Counted from the stretch's first letter, positions 45,821-54,908 are shown. The stretch is 64,000 nt of DNA from Pseudomonadota bacterium (GCA_018262235.1 JAGTRY010000007.1:24327-88326); one strand, 5' to 3'. Numbers and translations: made by a program. The notes: generated from the sequence alone by a model not told the origin.

Positions 45821-46610
45821 CAACCCCAACCACAACCATCTTCTTGCCGCGCTGCCGCAAGAGGAATTCGAGCCGGTTGCCGCGCATCTGGAACTGGTCA
45901 CCCTGCGACTCGGCGAAATCCTCTATGAGCCGGACGAACAGTTGCAGTACGCCTACTTTCCGACCACCGCCATCGTCTCCCTGCACTATGTCATGGCCAG
46001 CGGCGCCTCGGCCGAAAGCGCCGGCGTCGGCAATGAAGGCGTGGTCGGCATTTCGCTGTTCATGGGGGGCGACACCACGCCCAGCTCGGCCGTGGTACAA
46101 ACGGCAGGCCACGCCTTCCGCCTCGCCCGCCAGCTGTTCAAGCAGGAATTCCAGCGTGCCGGCCTGCTGCAAGGATTGTTGCTGCGCTATACGCAAGCCT
46201 TGCTGACCCAGATGGCACAGACCGCCGTATGCAACAGACATCACTCCGTGGAACAACAGTTATGCCGCTGGCTGCTGCTGACCCTGGACCGCCTGCCTTC
46301 GCAAGAGCTGATCATGACCCAGGAACTGGTCGCCAGCATGCTCGGAGTCCGCCGCGAAGGAATTACCGAAGCCGCCGGCAATCTGCAACGCGCCGGATGC
46401 ATCAGCTACCGGCGCGGTCACATCTCGGTGCTCGACCGGACCGGGCTGGAGAAGCGCAGTTGCGAATGCTACGGCGTGGTCAAGAAGGAATTCGCGCGTC
46501 TGCTCTGTGACGTGCAATACCGCCAGGGCCTACCCAACACGATCCAGCAGGTCTTCCCGCAGCAGCCCCACCACACGGCAGCCTTCACCCGACCGGATCT
46601 GACGCGCTGA
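45801..46610 (+). CDS. Crp/Fnr-family transcription regulator (paralog 3)
   Basis: This 269-residue regulator is very close to paralog 2 (7413): the barrel GNEGVVGISLFMGGDTTPSSAVVQ, RYTQALLTQMAQTAVCNRHHS, and helix-turn-helix MTQELVASMLGVRREGITEAAGNLQRAG are nearly the same, so it should read the same DNA sequence. The CxCY motif (SCECYGVVKKEF) is retained, and a tail of about 30 residues is added. It overlaps the RR-PAS gene by 20 bases and is probably translationally coupled, linking it to the kinase/receiver phosphorelay. The ATG at 45801 is used; 45807 is possible. Confidence 0.88.
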   Translation: MPMPFSNNPNHNHLLAALPQEEFEPVAAHLELVTLRLGEILYEPDEQLQYAYFPTTAIVSLHYVMASGASAESAGVGNEGVVGISLFMGGDTTPSSAVVQTAGHAFRLARQLFKQEFQRAGLLQGLLLRYTQALLTQMAQTAVCNRHHSVEQQLCRWLLLTLDRLPSQELIMTQELVASMLGVRREGITEAAGNLQRAGCISYRRGHISVLDRTGLEKRSCECYGVVKKEFARLLCDVQYRQGLPNTIQQVFPQQPHHTAAFTRPDLTR

Positions 46611-46635
46611 AACGTACCGGCAGGCATGCCGCCAT

Positions 46636-48933
46636 TCATGCCCGCAACAGGCGCAGTCCGTTCGCCACGACCAGCAGGCTGGTCCCCACGTCGGCGAACA
46701 CGGCCATCCACATGCTGCCCGCACCGATCAGGGTCAGGACCAGAAACACCGCCTTGATGCCCAGAGCCAGCGCGATGTTCTGCACCAGCAGTGCGTGCGT
46801 GGCGCGCGACAGGCGCACGAAGCGTGGCAGCTTGCGCAGGTCATCATCCATCAGCGCTACATCCGCCGTCTCGATGGCCGTTCCCGTGCCGGCCGCGCCC
46901 ATCGCGAAGCCGATATCGGCACGCGCCAGCGCCGGCCCGTCGTTGATGCCATCGCCGACCATGCCGACCGCAGCACCGGCCGAGAGTTTGCCCTCGATCA
47001 CCTTGAGCTTGTCCTCGGGTAACAGATCTCCGTACGCCTCGTCGATACCGACCTGTACCGCGATGGCGCGCGCCGTGTGGGCGTTGTCGCCGGTCAGCAT
47101 CAGCGTCCTGATGCCTAGGGCATGCAATTCGCGGATGGCCTGAGCGCTGTGCGCCTTCACCGTATCGGCCACGGCGAACAGGCCATGCACGCCTTGCGCA
47201 TCGGCCAGCAGGATGACGCTCTTGCCCTGCGCTTCGAGCGCCGACAGGCGTGCCTCGAATTCGTCCGAGCACAGGCCCTGCTCGTGGATCAGGCGATGAT
47301 TGCCGAGGACGTACAGCCGGCCTTCGATCACGCCGCGCGTGCCGCGTCCCGGCAAAGCCTCGAAGTCCGCCACCTCCCTGGGCAGGATGCCGTCCCGCTG
47401 GGCGGCTTCGCTCAAGGCCCGCGATACCGGATGATCGGACCGGCAGGCAAGACTCGCCGCCAGACTGCGGATCTCGTCCTCCCCTTCCTTGCCGAGGCGG
47501 ACGAAATCGGTCTGGGCAGGTTTGCCGTGGGTGATCGTGCCGGTCTTGTCCAGCGCCAGCCAGGCAAGCTTGCGTCCTTCTTCCAGATAGACGCCGCCCT
47601 TGACGAGAATGCCATGGCGCGCCGCAGCCGCCAGGCCGCTGACGATGGTGACCGGGGTGGAGATCACCAGCGCGCAGGGGCAGGCAATCACCAGCAGCAC
47701 GAGGGCTTTGTAGAGCCATGCAAACCAGTCACCGCCCATGAACAGCGGCGGCAGGATGGCGACCGCCACCGCAATGGCAAACACAATCGGCGTATAGACC
47801 CGCGCGAACTGGTCGACAAAGCGCTGGGTTGGTGCACGTGCGCCCTGCGCGGCTTCGATGGCATGGATGATCCGGGCCAGCGTGCTGTCACCGGCAAGCG
47901 CGGTAACCTGATATTCGAAAGAACCGGCTTCGTTGATCGTTCCGGCAAACACCGGGTCGCCCTCGGTTTTTTCGACCGGCAGGCTCTCACCGGTGATCGG
48001 GGCCTGGTTGATCGTCGAACGCCCGCTCAGGATTTTTCCGTCCAGCGCGACGCGTTCGCCGGGTTTGACGCGAACCCGCGCATCAAGCGGCACGCGCTTC
48101 GCCTCAATGGCCCGCCAAGTGCCGTCTTCCTGCTGCACGGTCGCCTGCTCGGGTGCCAGCTGCATCAGCCCGGCAATCGCATTGCGGGCACGATCCAGCG
48201 AGCGGGCTTCGATCAGTTCGGCAATCGTGAACAGCACCATCACCATCGCCGCTTCCGGCCACTGGCCGAGTAACAAAGCACCGGTGACGGCAATGCTCAT
48301 CAGAGCATTGATGTTGAGGTTCCCGTTGCGGACCGCGATCCAGCCTTTCTTGTAGGTCGTGGTGCCACAGGCCAGCACGGCCACCACGGCCAGCACGGCG
48401 ACCAGCCCGCCGGGCAGCCCCAGCCAGTGGGTAAGCTCGGAAGCCAGTGCTGCGCCACCCGCCAGGGCCAGCGGCCACCAGGGTCTGGCCGGTTCCGGCG
48501 CAGCGGCCGGCGCTTGCGCGTCGGCGACTTCCGGCGTGAAGCCGAGGGAACGGATACCGGCCAGAATCGCCTCGATGACCTGGGGTTCGTGCGTCACGGT
48601 CAGCACACGCTGCATCAGGTTGAACTCCATGCCGACGACCCCACGCATGCCACCGAGCTTCTTGCGCAGCAAGGCCTCTTCGGTCGGACAATCCATCTGC
48701 ATGATGCGGATCGGCGTCTGGACGCCATCGTCACGCACGGCCGGTTTGCCCAGTTTCCGCAGCGAGATGTTGCCACCGGCGCCGCAACACCCTGGCGTAC
48801 AGATCAGCGTGGCCGGCTGAACCGGCGTCGCACAGCAGGCCGTGCTGCCTTCACCATGCGTGTGGGCGTGATCATGCTCGTGCTCGGGGGAATGCTCGTG
48901 GCGGTGTGCTTCCGGCGGAGTTGGGACAGACAT
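46636..48933 (-). CDS. cadA: Zn/Cd/Pb-exporting P1B-type ATPase
   Basis: The 765-residue pump has a His-rich and Cys-rich N-terminus (HRHEHSPEHEHDHAHTHGEGSTACC), an HMA-like domain with the MDCPTEE motif in place of CxxC, and the P1B core: CPC in VIACPCALVIS, DKTGTITHGKP, SDHPVSRAL (the HP motif) and VGDGINDGPALARA. This combination is that of Zn/Cd/Pb exporters (CadA/ZntA). The divergent MerR-type regulator and its operator support metal-inducible expression. Start 48933 (MSVPTPPEAHR) follows AGGA; the track start at 48969 would overlap the promoter. Confidence 0.93.
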   Translation of the reverse strand: MSVPTPPEAHRHEHSPEHEHDHAHTHGEGSTACCATPVQPATLICTPGCCGAGGNISLRKLGKPAVRDDGVQTPIRIMQMDCPTEEALLRKKLGGMRGVVGMEFNLMQRVLTVTHEPQVIEAILAGIRSLGFTPEVADAQAPAAAPEPARPWWPLALAGGAALASELTHWLGLPGGLVAVLAVVAVLACGTTTYKKGWIAVRNGNLNINALMSIAVTGALLLGQWPEAAMVMVLFTIAELIEARSLDRARNAIAGLMQLAPEQATVQQEDGTWRAIEAKRVPLDARVRVKPGERVALDGKILSGRSTINQAPITGESLPVEKTEGDPVFAGTINEAGSFEYQVTALAGDSTLARIIHAIEAAQGARAPTQRFVDQFARVYTPIVFAIAVAVAILPPLFMGGDWFAWLYKALVLLVIACPCALVISTPVTIVSGLAAAARHGILVKGGVYLEEGRKLAWLALDKTGTITHGKPAQTDFVRLGKEGEDEIRSLAASLACRSDHPVSRALSEAAQRDGILPREVADFEALPGRGTRGVIEGRLYVLGNHRLIHEQGLCSDEFEARLSALEAQGKSVILLADAQGVHGLFAVADTVKAHSAQAIRELHALGIRTLMLTGDNAHTARAIAVQVGIDEAYGDLLPEDKLKVIEGKLSAGAAVGMVGDGINDGPALARADIGFAMGAAGTGTAIETADVALMDDDLRKLPRFVRLSRATHALLVQNIALALGIKAVFLVLTLIGAGSMWMAVFADVGTSLLVVANGLRLLRA

Positions 48934-48965
48934 GGCGCGTTCCTGATGCGGGATTGGCCCATTCC

Positions 48966-48990
48966 ACACCCTGAAGCTACTATAGAGTCA
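48966..48990 (-). promoter_or_regulatory. MerR-type operator/promoter of cadA
   Basis: Read toward cadA: TTGACTCTATAGTAGCTTCAGGGT, i.e. a -35 hexamer TTGACT and the ACTnTATAGTAGCTnnAGGGT dyad characteristic of CadR/PbrR/ZntR operators with an over-long spacer. It lies between cadA and the MerR gene. Confidence 0.85.
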
Positions 48991-49010
48991 ATGACTTTCC
49001 GGGAAGCATC

Positions 49011-49442
49011 ATGAAAATCGGTGAATTGGCACACGTCGCGCAGTGCACGGTCGAAACCGTGCGCTACTACGAGAAGGAAGGACTGCTTCCCGCAGCCACC
49101 CGCACGGCGGGCAATTTCCGGCAATACGGTCCGGCCCACGTCGAACGCCTGCGCTTCATCCGCAATTGCCGGGCGCTGGACATGAGCCATGGCGAGATCC
49201 GCACCCTGCTGAGTCTTGCCGATCAACCCGGGGCGGGATGCGGCGCCATCAATGCCGTGTTCGATCAGCACATTGCCCATGTCGATGAACGCATCCAGGA
49301 ACTCGTACAGCTCAAGGCCCAATTGAGCAGCCTGCGCAAACGTTGCCAGGCCGAACAGGCCGTCGATGCCTGCGGCATCCTGCACGGGCTGGCCGCAATG
49401 GAAACCGAAGCCAAACACAAACGCCATACGCATCTGGGCTGA
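49011..49442 (+). CDS. cadR: MerR-family heavy-metal regulator, CadR/PbrR-like
   Basis: The 143-residue regulator begins MKIGELAHVAQCTVETVRYYEKEGLLP, the MerR DNA-binding domain, followed by the dimerisation helix. Metal-site cysteines are in place: IRNCRALDM, GAGCGAINAVFDQH and the C-terminal RCQAEQAVDACGIL loop, and a His-rich tail ends the protein (KHKRHTHLG), a layout of CadR/PbrR. It faces cadA across a typical operator and should activate it on binding Cd, Pb or Zn. Confidence 0.9.
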   Translation: MKIGELAHVAQCTVETVRYYEKEGLLPAATRTAGNFRQYGPAHVERLRFIRNCRALDMSHGEIRTLLSLADQPGAGCGAINAVFDQHIAHVDERIQELVQLKAQLSSLRKRCQAEQAVDACGILHGLAAMETEAKHKRHTHLG

Positions 49443-49555
49443 CCCTCCGGACCTGCCGGACGCAACCACTTCCACCGGGTGGACCACTCCCTGCTTTAAC
49501 TATCGATTGGCCATATGAAGTTCATGTACCTGTCGATAATAAAGAGGAGATGGTT

Positions 49556-52069
49556 ATGCAGAGCGCTGGTCTGTCGAGGCTTGGAGTTTCCTGGGACATC
49601 ATCGGCCGGATCGCCGATGCCGTGCTGTCTCACCGCGCATCCCGGATCCTGCAGATGATCCGCAGCACGCGCGATGAATTCCTGGTTCTCGAGCAGGTGC
49701 TGCAATCCGAGCTGGATGCCGCCACACACAAGAATTCCCTGTCGCTGCTGCGCTTTCGTGCCCGCCAGGCCGTGGATATCCTGTTCCGCAACCTGTATGA
49801 ACGCACGGCGGACATCGGCTATCTCTCGCAAGATGCCGATATCCGGCGCTTTGTTACCGCCGGTGCGGAAGAGGATGTGGAATCGATCCGCCACCGACTG
49901 GCGGAATACACACAAAAGTACAGCGTCTATCGCGATGTTGTGATCTTCTCGACAAAAGGCGAGATCCTCACCCGCCTCGATGCCCAGGCAACAGGTGGCA
50001 CGACAGGCAACGCATTTTTCCAACGCACGCTGCATGCGACAGGCTACGTCGAATCATTCGGCGCTTTCGACTTTCTCGAAGGCACGCGCAACCTGATCTA
50101 CTCACAGACCATTTGCGACGATGCAGGCCAGATCATCGGTGTCCTGGCGCTTGTCTTCCTGTTCGAGAACGAGATGGCCGGCATTTTCCGCGATCTCGGC
50201 GTGCTGGGAATGACTTGCATGTGCCTGTCGGATGCGGAGGGCCAGATCCTGGCCTCCAGTGACGAAGCCTATCTCGAACCCGGCAAACACATTCCCGTCA
50301 TCGAGAATGAGGACGGGCGGGAAGTCGTCTTCATGGGACGCAAGTTCCTCATGGTCTCCCACCGCGGGAAACCGTATCAAAGCTATCAAGGCCCCGCCTG
50401 GTACGGGCATGCGCTGGTCCCGAAGGAATACCTGAGCGAGACCGGCATCCGCGAACTGCCGGAAGGCACGCTGGGCGATGTGCTCGGCTATGTGGATGTG
50501 CTCTGCCCGGCCTTGCGCAGCATTCTGGATTCCGCCCAGCGCGTGAATACCGCGCTCCGCATCGTCGTGTGGAATGGCAGCATCGAGGCCATCCGGAATC
50601 AGGACATCTCGCATGAGCCGCTGAAAGCCATCCTGCGCCAGATCCAGCAGGCCGGTGCGGAAACGGCACAGGCCTTCTCGGATGCCATCGGCAAGCTGAT
50701 CACGATGGAAGTGTCGTCCTACCTGCGCACGGGCAGCGATCTGGCGCGCCTGGCAGGCAACATCATGGATCGCAACCTCTACGAACGCTCGGATGACTGC
50801 CGCTGGTGGGCACTGACCTCCGAGCTGCGCGCCATCCTCGCGCAACCGGCACTGAGCGCCGAAGACAGCGGGCGCATGGAAGGCATCCTGACCGAAATCA
50901 ACACGCTCTACACCGTTTATACACGGCTGTTCGTGTTCGATACGGCGGGGTGTGTACTGGCCGCGTCCAATCTGCATGGCGACGAGATCACGCTGCGTGG
51001 CGAAGTGCTTTCTGACGATTGGGTCAAGCATGCGCTGGCCCTCACCCAGACGCGGCAGTACGTGGTCTCGCCGTTTTCACCCACCTATCTGTACGCCGGT
51101 TTCCCGACCTACGTGTATGCCGCTGCCATCCGTGCCCCCGAACATGAAGACAAAGTGGTCGGCGGTATCGGGATCGTCTTTGATTCAGGCCCGGAATTCC
51201 GCCGCATGCTCGACGACTGCCTGCCAGACTTCCCCGGCGCCTATGCGCTCTATGTCGAACGTGACAGCCGGCGGGTGATTGCCGAGAGCTCCGGCGCGGG
51301 GCTGGGCATCGGTGAAGCTGTCCAGCTGGATCCGGCATTCTTCGATCTGCTGCCCGGCCAGTCGCATGAGGCCTTGACCGTGTTTCGCGGGCAGTACAAC
51401 GTGGTCGCCGCCGTGGCCTCCAATGGTTACCGCGAATACAAGACCAGCGGCGATTACTGCAATCCCGTCATCAGCCTCGTGGTCCTGCCTGTCGGAGTTC
51501 CGCCCGCAGACAGCGCCGCGCAATCCGCCCAGGGACAAACGTTCGAGAACACCGAAGTCATCACCCAGGCGGCGCACTTTGCGACCTTCTTCGTGTGTGG
51601 CGAACGCTACGCCCTGCCCGCGGCCAGCGTCTGTGAAACCATCCCCGCAGATACGCTGACAGCGGCTTCGTCTGCCGCCACGCCTTACCTGGCCGGCACC
51701 ATCCTTTATCGCGACAGCACTTCGAGCGGCAGCAACCTGCCCACGCATCTCACCGTCCTGGATGCCGCACGCTTCTTCAGCCATCACGAAACGCCCCTGC
51801 CAGTGCGGGCCTACATCATCGTCATCCGCGTGCAGAAGAAACTGCTGGGCCTGCTCGTGGACAGCCTGGATGCCGTGCCGACCATTGATGCTTCGCGGAT
51901 CGGCCACGCCAATCTGCTGCCCCAGGAGCACTACGGTTTTTCCCACGCGGCCATCCTGCCCGCTGCCGATGCGCCGGGGCAACGCCCGATCCTGGTCCTC
52001 GATGAAACCTTCATGCTGCGCCTGGTTGAATCGCTGTCTGCCTTGGCTCCTGCCGTGCAGATCGCGTGA
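49556..52069 (+). CDS. Soluble double-sensor protein with C-terminal CheW domain
   Basis: The 837-residue protein has two similar sensor segments, each starting with a helix containing NLYER (ILFRNLYERTADIGYLSQDADIR and IMDRNLYERSDDCRWWALTSELR) and continuing as a Cache/PAS-like fold (YRDVVIFSTKGEILTRLDAQ; YTRLFVFDTAGCVLAASNLHGDEI). The last 150 residues form a CheW-like domain (AHFATFFVCGERYALPAASVCETIPADTL...VIRVQKKLLGLLVDSLDAV). No transmembrane helix or MCP signalling domain is evident. It may feed a cytoplasmic cue to a CheA complex. Start 49556 follows GAGGAG; no other chemotaxis gene is in the window. Confidence 0.8.
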   Translation: MQSAGLSRLGVSWDIIGRIADAVLSHRASRILQMIRSTRDEFLVLEQVLQSELDAATHKNSLSLLRFRARQAVDILFRNLYERTADIGYLSQDADIRRFVTAGAEEDVESIRHRLAEYTQKYSVYRDVVIFSTKGEILTRLDAQATGGTTGNAFFQRTLHATGYVESFGAFDFLEGTRNLIYSQTICDDAGQIIGVLALVFLFENEMAGIFRDLGVLGMTCMCLSDAEGQILASSDEAYLEPGKHIPVIENEDGREVVFMGRKFLMVSHRGKPYQSYQGPAWYGHALVPKEYLSETGIRELPEGTLGDVLGYVDVLCPALRSILDSAQRVNTALRIVVWNGSIEAIRNQDISHEPLKAILRQIQQAGAETAQAFSDAIGKLITMEVSSYLRTGSDLARLAGNIMDRNLYERSDDCRWWALTSELRAILAQPALSAEDSGRMEGILTEINTLYTVYTRLFVFDTAGCVLAASNLHGDEITLRGEVLSDDWVKHALALTQTRQYVVSPFSPTYLYAGFPTYVYAAAIRAPEHEDKVVGGIGIVFDSGPEFRRMLDDCLPDFPGAYALYVERDSRRVIAESSGAGLGIGEAVQLDPAFFDLLPGQSHEALTVFRGQYNVVAAVASNGYREYKTSGDYCNPVISLVVLPVGVPPADSAAQSAQGQTFENTEVITQAAHFATFFVCGERYALPAASVCETIPADTLTAASSAATPYLAGTILYRDSTSSGSNLPTHLTVLDAARFFSHHETPLPVRAYIIVIRVQKKLLGLLVDSLDAVPTIDASRIGHANLLPQEHYGFSHAAILPAADAPGQRPILVLDETFMLRLVESLSALAPAVQIA

Positions 52070-52073
52070 GGCG

Positions 52074-53414
52074 TCACGCAAGCGTCGGCGTGCGTGGCAG
52101 CACCATGGTGGCGGAGAAACCGCCACCAGGCCGATTGGCCAGCAGCAGCTCGCCGCCGTGCATGAGCACGATGTCCTTGACGATGGAAAGCCCTAGCCCG
52201 ACGCCACCGGTTTCGCGGCTTCGCGAAGCATCCGGCCGATAATAGGGTTCGGTCACCCGTTCAAGCTCGTCAGGCGGAATGCCCGGCCCCTCGTCTTCAA
52301 CGGCGATGCGCAGTGCGCTCGCATCATCGCGGATACGGATCTGCGCGCCCTGGCCATACTTCACGGCGTTGTCGATCAGGTTCTGCAAGGCACGCCGCAA
52401 TCCGGAGAGACGGCCGGGATAAGGGGAACCTGCCGCGCCCTCGATACGGATGTTCCGGCCCAGGACACCGGCATCCTCGGCCAGACTCTGCAGCAGGGCA
52501 TTCATGTCGATGCGTCGTGGCGCTTCGCTGTCCCGCAGGCCGCGCATGTAGTCCAGCGTCGCATCGATCATGACCGCCATTGCATCCAGATCTGCCACCA
52601 TCTGCTCACGCAACTTCTCGTCGTCGACCAGTTCGGCGCGCAGCCGCATGCGCGTCAGCGGCGTTCTCAGATCATGCGAAACCGCTGCCAGCGCGCGTGC
52701 CCGGTCATCCATCAGCCGTTTGATGCGGGCCTGCATCCGGTTGAAGGCCTGCGCGGCACGGCGCGTTTCGGCCGAGCCCGATTCACGCAGCGGGGGCGCA
52801 TCCAGATCCTGGCCGAATGAGTCAGCGGCCCGGGCCAGCTGCTTCAAGGGTTCGCTGACCTGGCGGACCGCGATCATCACCACCGCGATGATGATGGCCA
52901 GGGTGGCCAGCAACTGGACGATGAGCTTGTTGGGCAGTGCAGGCGCGGCACTCTCCACGGAGGCTGTGACCCGGATCCACTGCCCATCCCGCAGGCGTAT
53001 GTCGAAACTGCGCACCGGACTCATCCGTTGCTGCATGCCGCCTCCGCCAGCGTTCGAACGGATATCACGCTCGCTCCCCAGACTCGCGCGGATCATGGTC
53101 TGGATCTGCCCGTGCGGGACCACCGGCGAGACCTCGGATTCACTGATCGCCAGCACCTGCAATTCGGGTGATTGAAGCGCCGCGAGCGTGGCACTGCGAC
53201 GCCCCGGATCCACCGATTCCAGCAAACGGATGGCCTCGGCAATGCGGCCGACGAAATTCTGCCCTCGCGCCTGCGAAACTGCCGCCGCGCGTTCGTCCGA
53301 TTGCAACCAGATGCTGGTCAGCTGGGAAGCGAGCAAGCCCAGCAGCAGGATCACCGCCACGCGCGCAAACAGGCTGGACGAGAACTGGCGCAAGCGCTCC
53401 ATGCTCAGGCGCAT
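52074..53414 (-). CDS. EnvZ-like sensor histidine kinase
   Basis: The 446-residue kinase has two transmembrane helices (about residues 15-38 and 168-190) around a periplasmic sensor domain, a HAMP domain (RQVSEPLKQLARAADSFGQD...), the H-box AAVSHDLRTPLTRMRLRAEL and a HATPase domain with NLIDNAVKYG, VEDEGPGIPPDE and GGVGLGLSIVKDIV. It is cotranscribed with the OmpR-type gene, overlapping it by ten bases. The signal is unknown; the nearby divergent Met/Gly-rich exported protein could be a target. Confidence 0.9.
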   Translation of the reverse strand: MRLSMERLRQFSSSLFARVAVILLLGLLASQLTSIWLQSDERAAAVSQARGQNFVGRIAEAIRLLESVDPGRRSATLAALQSPELQVLAISESEVSPVVPHGQIQTMIRASLGSERDIRSNAGGGGMQQRMSPVRSFDIRLRDGQWIRVTASVESAAPALPNKLIVQLLATLAIIIAVVMIAVRQVSEPLKQLARAADSFGQDLDAPPLRESGSAETRRAAQAFNRMQARIKRLMDDRARALAAVSHDLRTPLTRMRLRAELVDDEKLREQMVADLDAMAVMIDATLDYMRGLRDSEAPRRIDMNALLQSLAEDAGVLGRNIRIEGAAGSPYPGRLSGLRRALQNLIDNAVKYGQGAQIRIRDDASALRIAVEDEGPGIPPDELERVTEPYYRPDASRSRETGGVGLGLSIVKDIVLMHGGELLLANRPGGGFSATMVLPRTPTLA

Positions 53415-54139
53415 GTGTCACCTGCCTCGACAGTCGTGGCCAGGACATAGCCTTCTCCACGCACGGTCTTGATCAATTCCGGCTCACGGCTGTCGTCACG
53501 CAGTCTCTGGCGCAACCGACTGACCTGCACATCAATGGCACGGTCATACGGCTCAGCCTCGCGGCCATGAATCATTTCAGTCAGCTGATCGCGGTTGAGG
53601 ACCCGGTTCGGATGATCAAGAAAGATGCGCAGCAGACGGTATTCGCCACCGGACAGCGGCATGTCGACAGCATCCGGCGCGGTCAGCAGGCGTGTCGCGG
53701 TATCCAGGCGCCAGCCTGAAAAATGCAGGAAGCGTATCGGTTCGAGACGCAGGTTGGGCGGCAAGGCTCGCGTCCTGCGCAGGATCATCTTGATCCGAGC
53801 CAGCAGTTCGCGCGGATTGAAAGGCTTGACCAGATAGTCATCCGCCCCCATCTCGATTCCGATGATGCGGTCCGTCTCCTCGCCACGCGCGGTCAACATC
53901 AGAACCGGCATGTTCGATCTGACCCGCAAATCGCGGCACAGCGTCAAGCCATCGGTATCGGGCAGCATCAGATCGAGCACGACCAGATCCACCGCATGCC
54001 GATCAAGCTCCCGCCACATTTCCCGGCCATCGCGTGCGGCAAAGGCTTCGAAACCATTGCGCGCCAGATAGTCGACAAGCAGCCGACGGATTTCCAGGTC
54101 GTCATCAACGATAAGGATGCTGTCTGCTTTTTCCATCAT
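53405..54139 (-). CDS. OmpR-family response regulator
   Basis: The 244-residue protein has a receiver (ILIVDDDLEIRRLL, DLVVLDLMLPDTDG, LTARGEETDRI, DDYLVKPFNPREL) and a winged-helix output domain (LSGGEYRLLRIFLDHPNRVLNRDQL...YDRAIDVQVSRLRQRLRDD...IKTVRGEGYVL). It is partnered with the EnvZ-like kinase. ATG 54139 follows GAGG; the track start at 54154 is five codons longer. The direct repeats at 54256 in the divergent promoter are a plausible binding site. Confidence 0.9.
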   Translation of the reverse strand: MMEKADSILIVDDDLEIRRLLVDYLARNGFEAFAARDGREMWRELDRHAVDLVVLDLMLPDTDGLTLCRDLRVRSNMPVLMLTARGEETDRIIGIEMGADDYLVKPFNPRELLARIKMILRRTRALPPNLRLEPIRFLHFSGWRLDTATRLLTAPDAVDMPLSGGEYRLLRIFLDHPNRVLNRDQLTEMIHGREAEPYDRAIDVQVSRLRQRLRDDSREPELIKTVRGEGYVLATTVEAGDTCA

Positions 54140-54254
54140 CAAGAACCTCTGCAAGCATTGCCCATCCAGTCAAAACCGTGCAACCGGACAGCCCTGCAAC
54201 CGGGCCGGGCGCACTTGGATTTAACCCGCTTTCCCCGCATCCGGGCCACGTGTT

Positions 54255-54290
54255 TGTAACGCACTGTAACGCAATCCGCAGCCGTTACGC
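54255..54290. promoter_or_regulatory. GTAACGC direct repeats, candidate OmpR-type operator
   Basis: GTAACGC occurs at 54256 and 54266, ten bases apart, and as GTTACGC at 54284, between the response-regulator gene and the divergent Met/Gly-rich protein gene. One-turn-spaced direct repeats are the usual binding pattern of OmpR-family proteins. Confidence 0.5.
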
Positions 54291-54411
54291 AGCGATGCAA
54301 AACGGCCCGGCCCTGCAACATCCAGCTTACATGTTTGATCTTAAATGCAACTCAAGGACGAACGCGATGGGACCCACGTCCTGAACCGACTCAACAAACC
54401 AGGAGATCACC

Positions 54412-54870
54412 ATGAAAACCACCACTACACTGACCCGCCGCCTCACCCTCATCACGCTGTTGGGCGCCGCACTCGCCATGCCTGCACTCGCGCAATCCGG
54501 CCCCGGCATGGGCGGCCCCGGCATGCGCAATGCCGCACAGAGCACCCCCGCCGCCAACCCGGGCATGGGCCAGGGAATGAACCAAGGAATGGGCCAAGGC
54601 ATGGGACGCAGCATGGGGCACCGTGGCAACCGCCAGGGAATGATGGGCGCTGGCCAGAACGGCACCCGGGGCTACGCGCTGATGACCCAGGAAGAACGTA
54701 GCGCACATCAAGCCCAGATGCGTCAGGTCAAGACCGTTGATGAATGTACGCAACTGCAGACCCAGCAGCGTGTCGCCATGGAAGCCCGTGCCAAGGAGAA
54801 AGGCATCACCCTGCCGACGCCGCGCCAGAACGCCTGCGCCAGGATGCAGGCACGCGGACTGATCAAGTAA
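54412..54870 (+). CDS. Small exported Met/Gly-rich protein
   Basis: The 152-residue product has a signal peptide (to ALAQ) and a region of GMGQ/GMNQ-type repeats (residues 31-75: GPGMGGPGMRN...GMGQGMNQGMGQGMGRSMGHRGN). The rest is helical with two cysteines (DECTQLQ, NACARM). Met-rich periplasmic proteins often bind copper or silver, so metal handling is a guess supported by the adjacent two-component system. No named family was recognised. AGGAG precedes the ATG, and a strong hairpin follows the gene. Confidence 0.75.
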   Translation: MKTTTTLTRRLTLITLLGAALAMPALAQSGPGMGGPGMRNAAQSTPAANPGMGQGMNQGMGQGMGRSMGHRGNRQGMMGAGQNGTRGYALMTQEERSAHQAQMRQVKTVDECTQLQTQQRVAMEARAKEKGITLPTPRQNACARMQARGLIK

Positions 54871-54878
54871 GCCGCACG

Positions 54879-54908
54879 CCGTTCCAGCCAGCCTCCTGGC
54901 TGGAACGG
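54879..54908 (+). terminator. Hairpin after the Met/Gly-rich protein gene
   Basis: 13-bp perfect stem CCGTTCCAGCCAG/CTGGCTGGAACGG with a four-base loop, 8 bp after the stop. No T-run follows. Confidence 0.6.
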
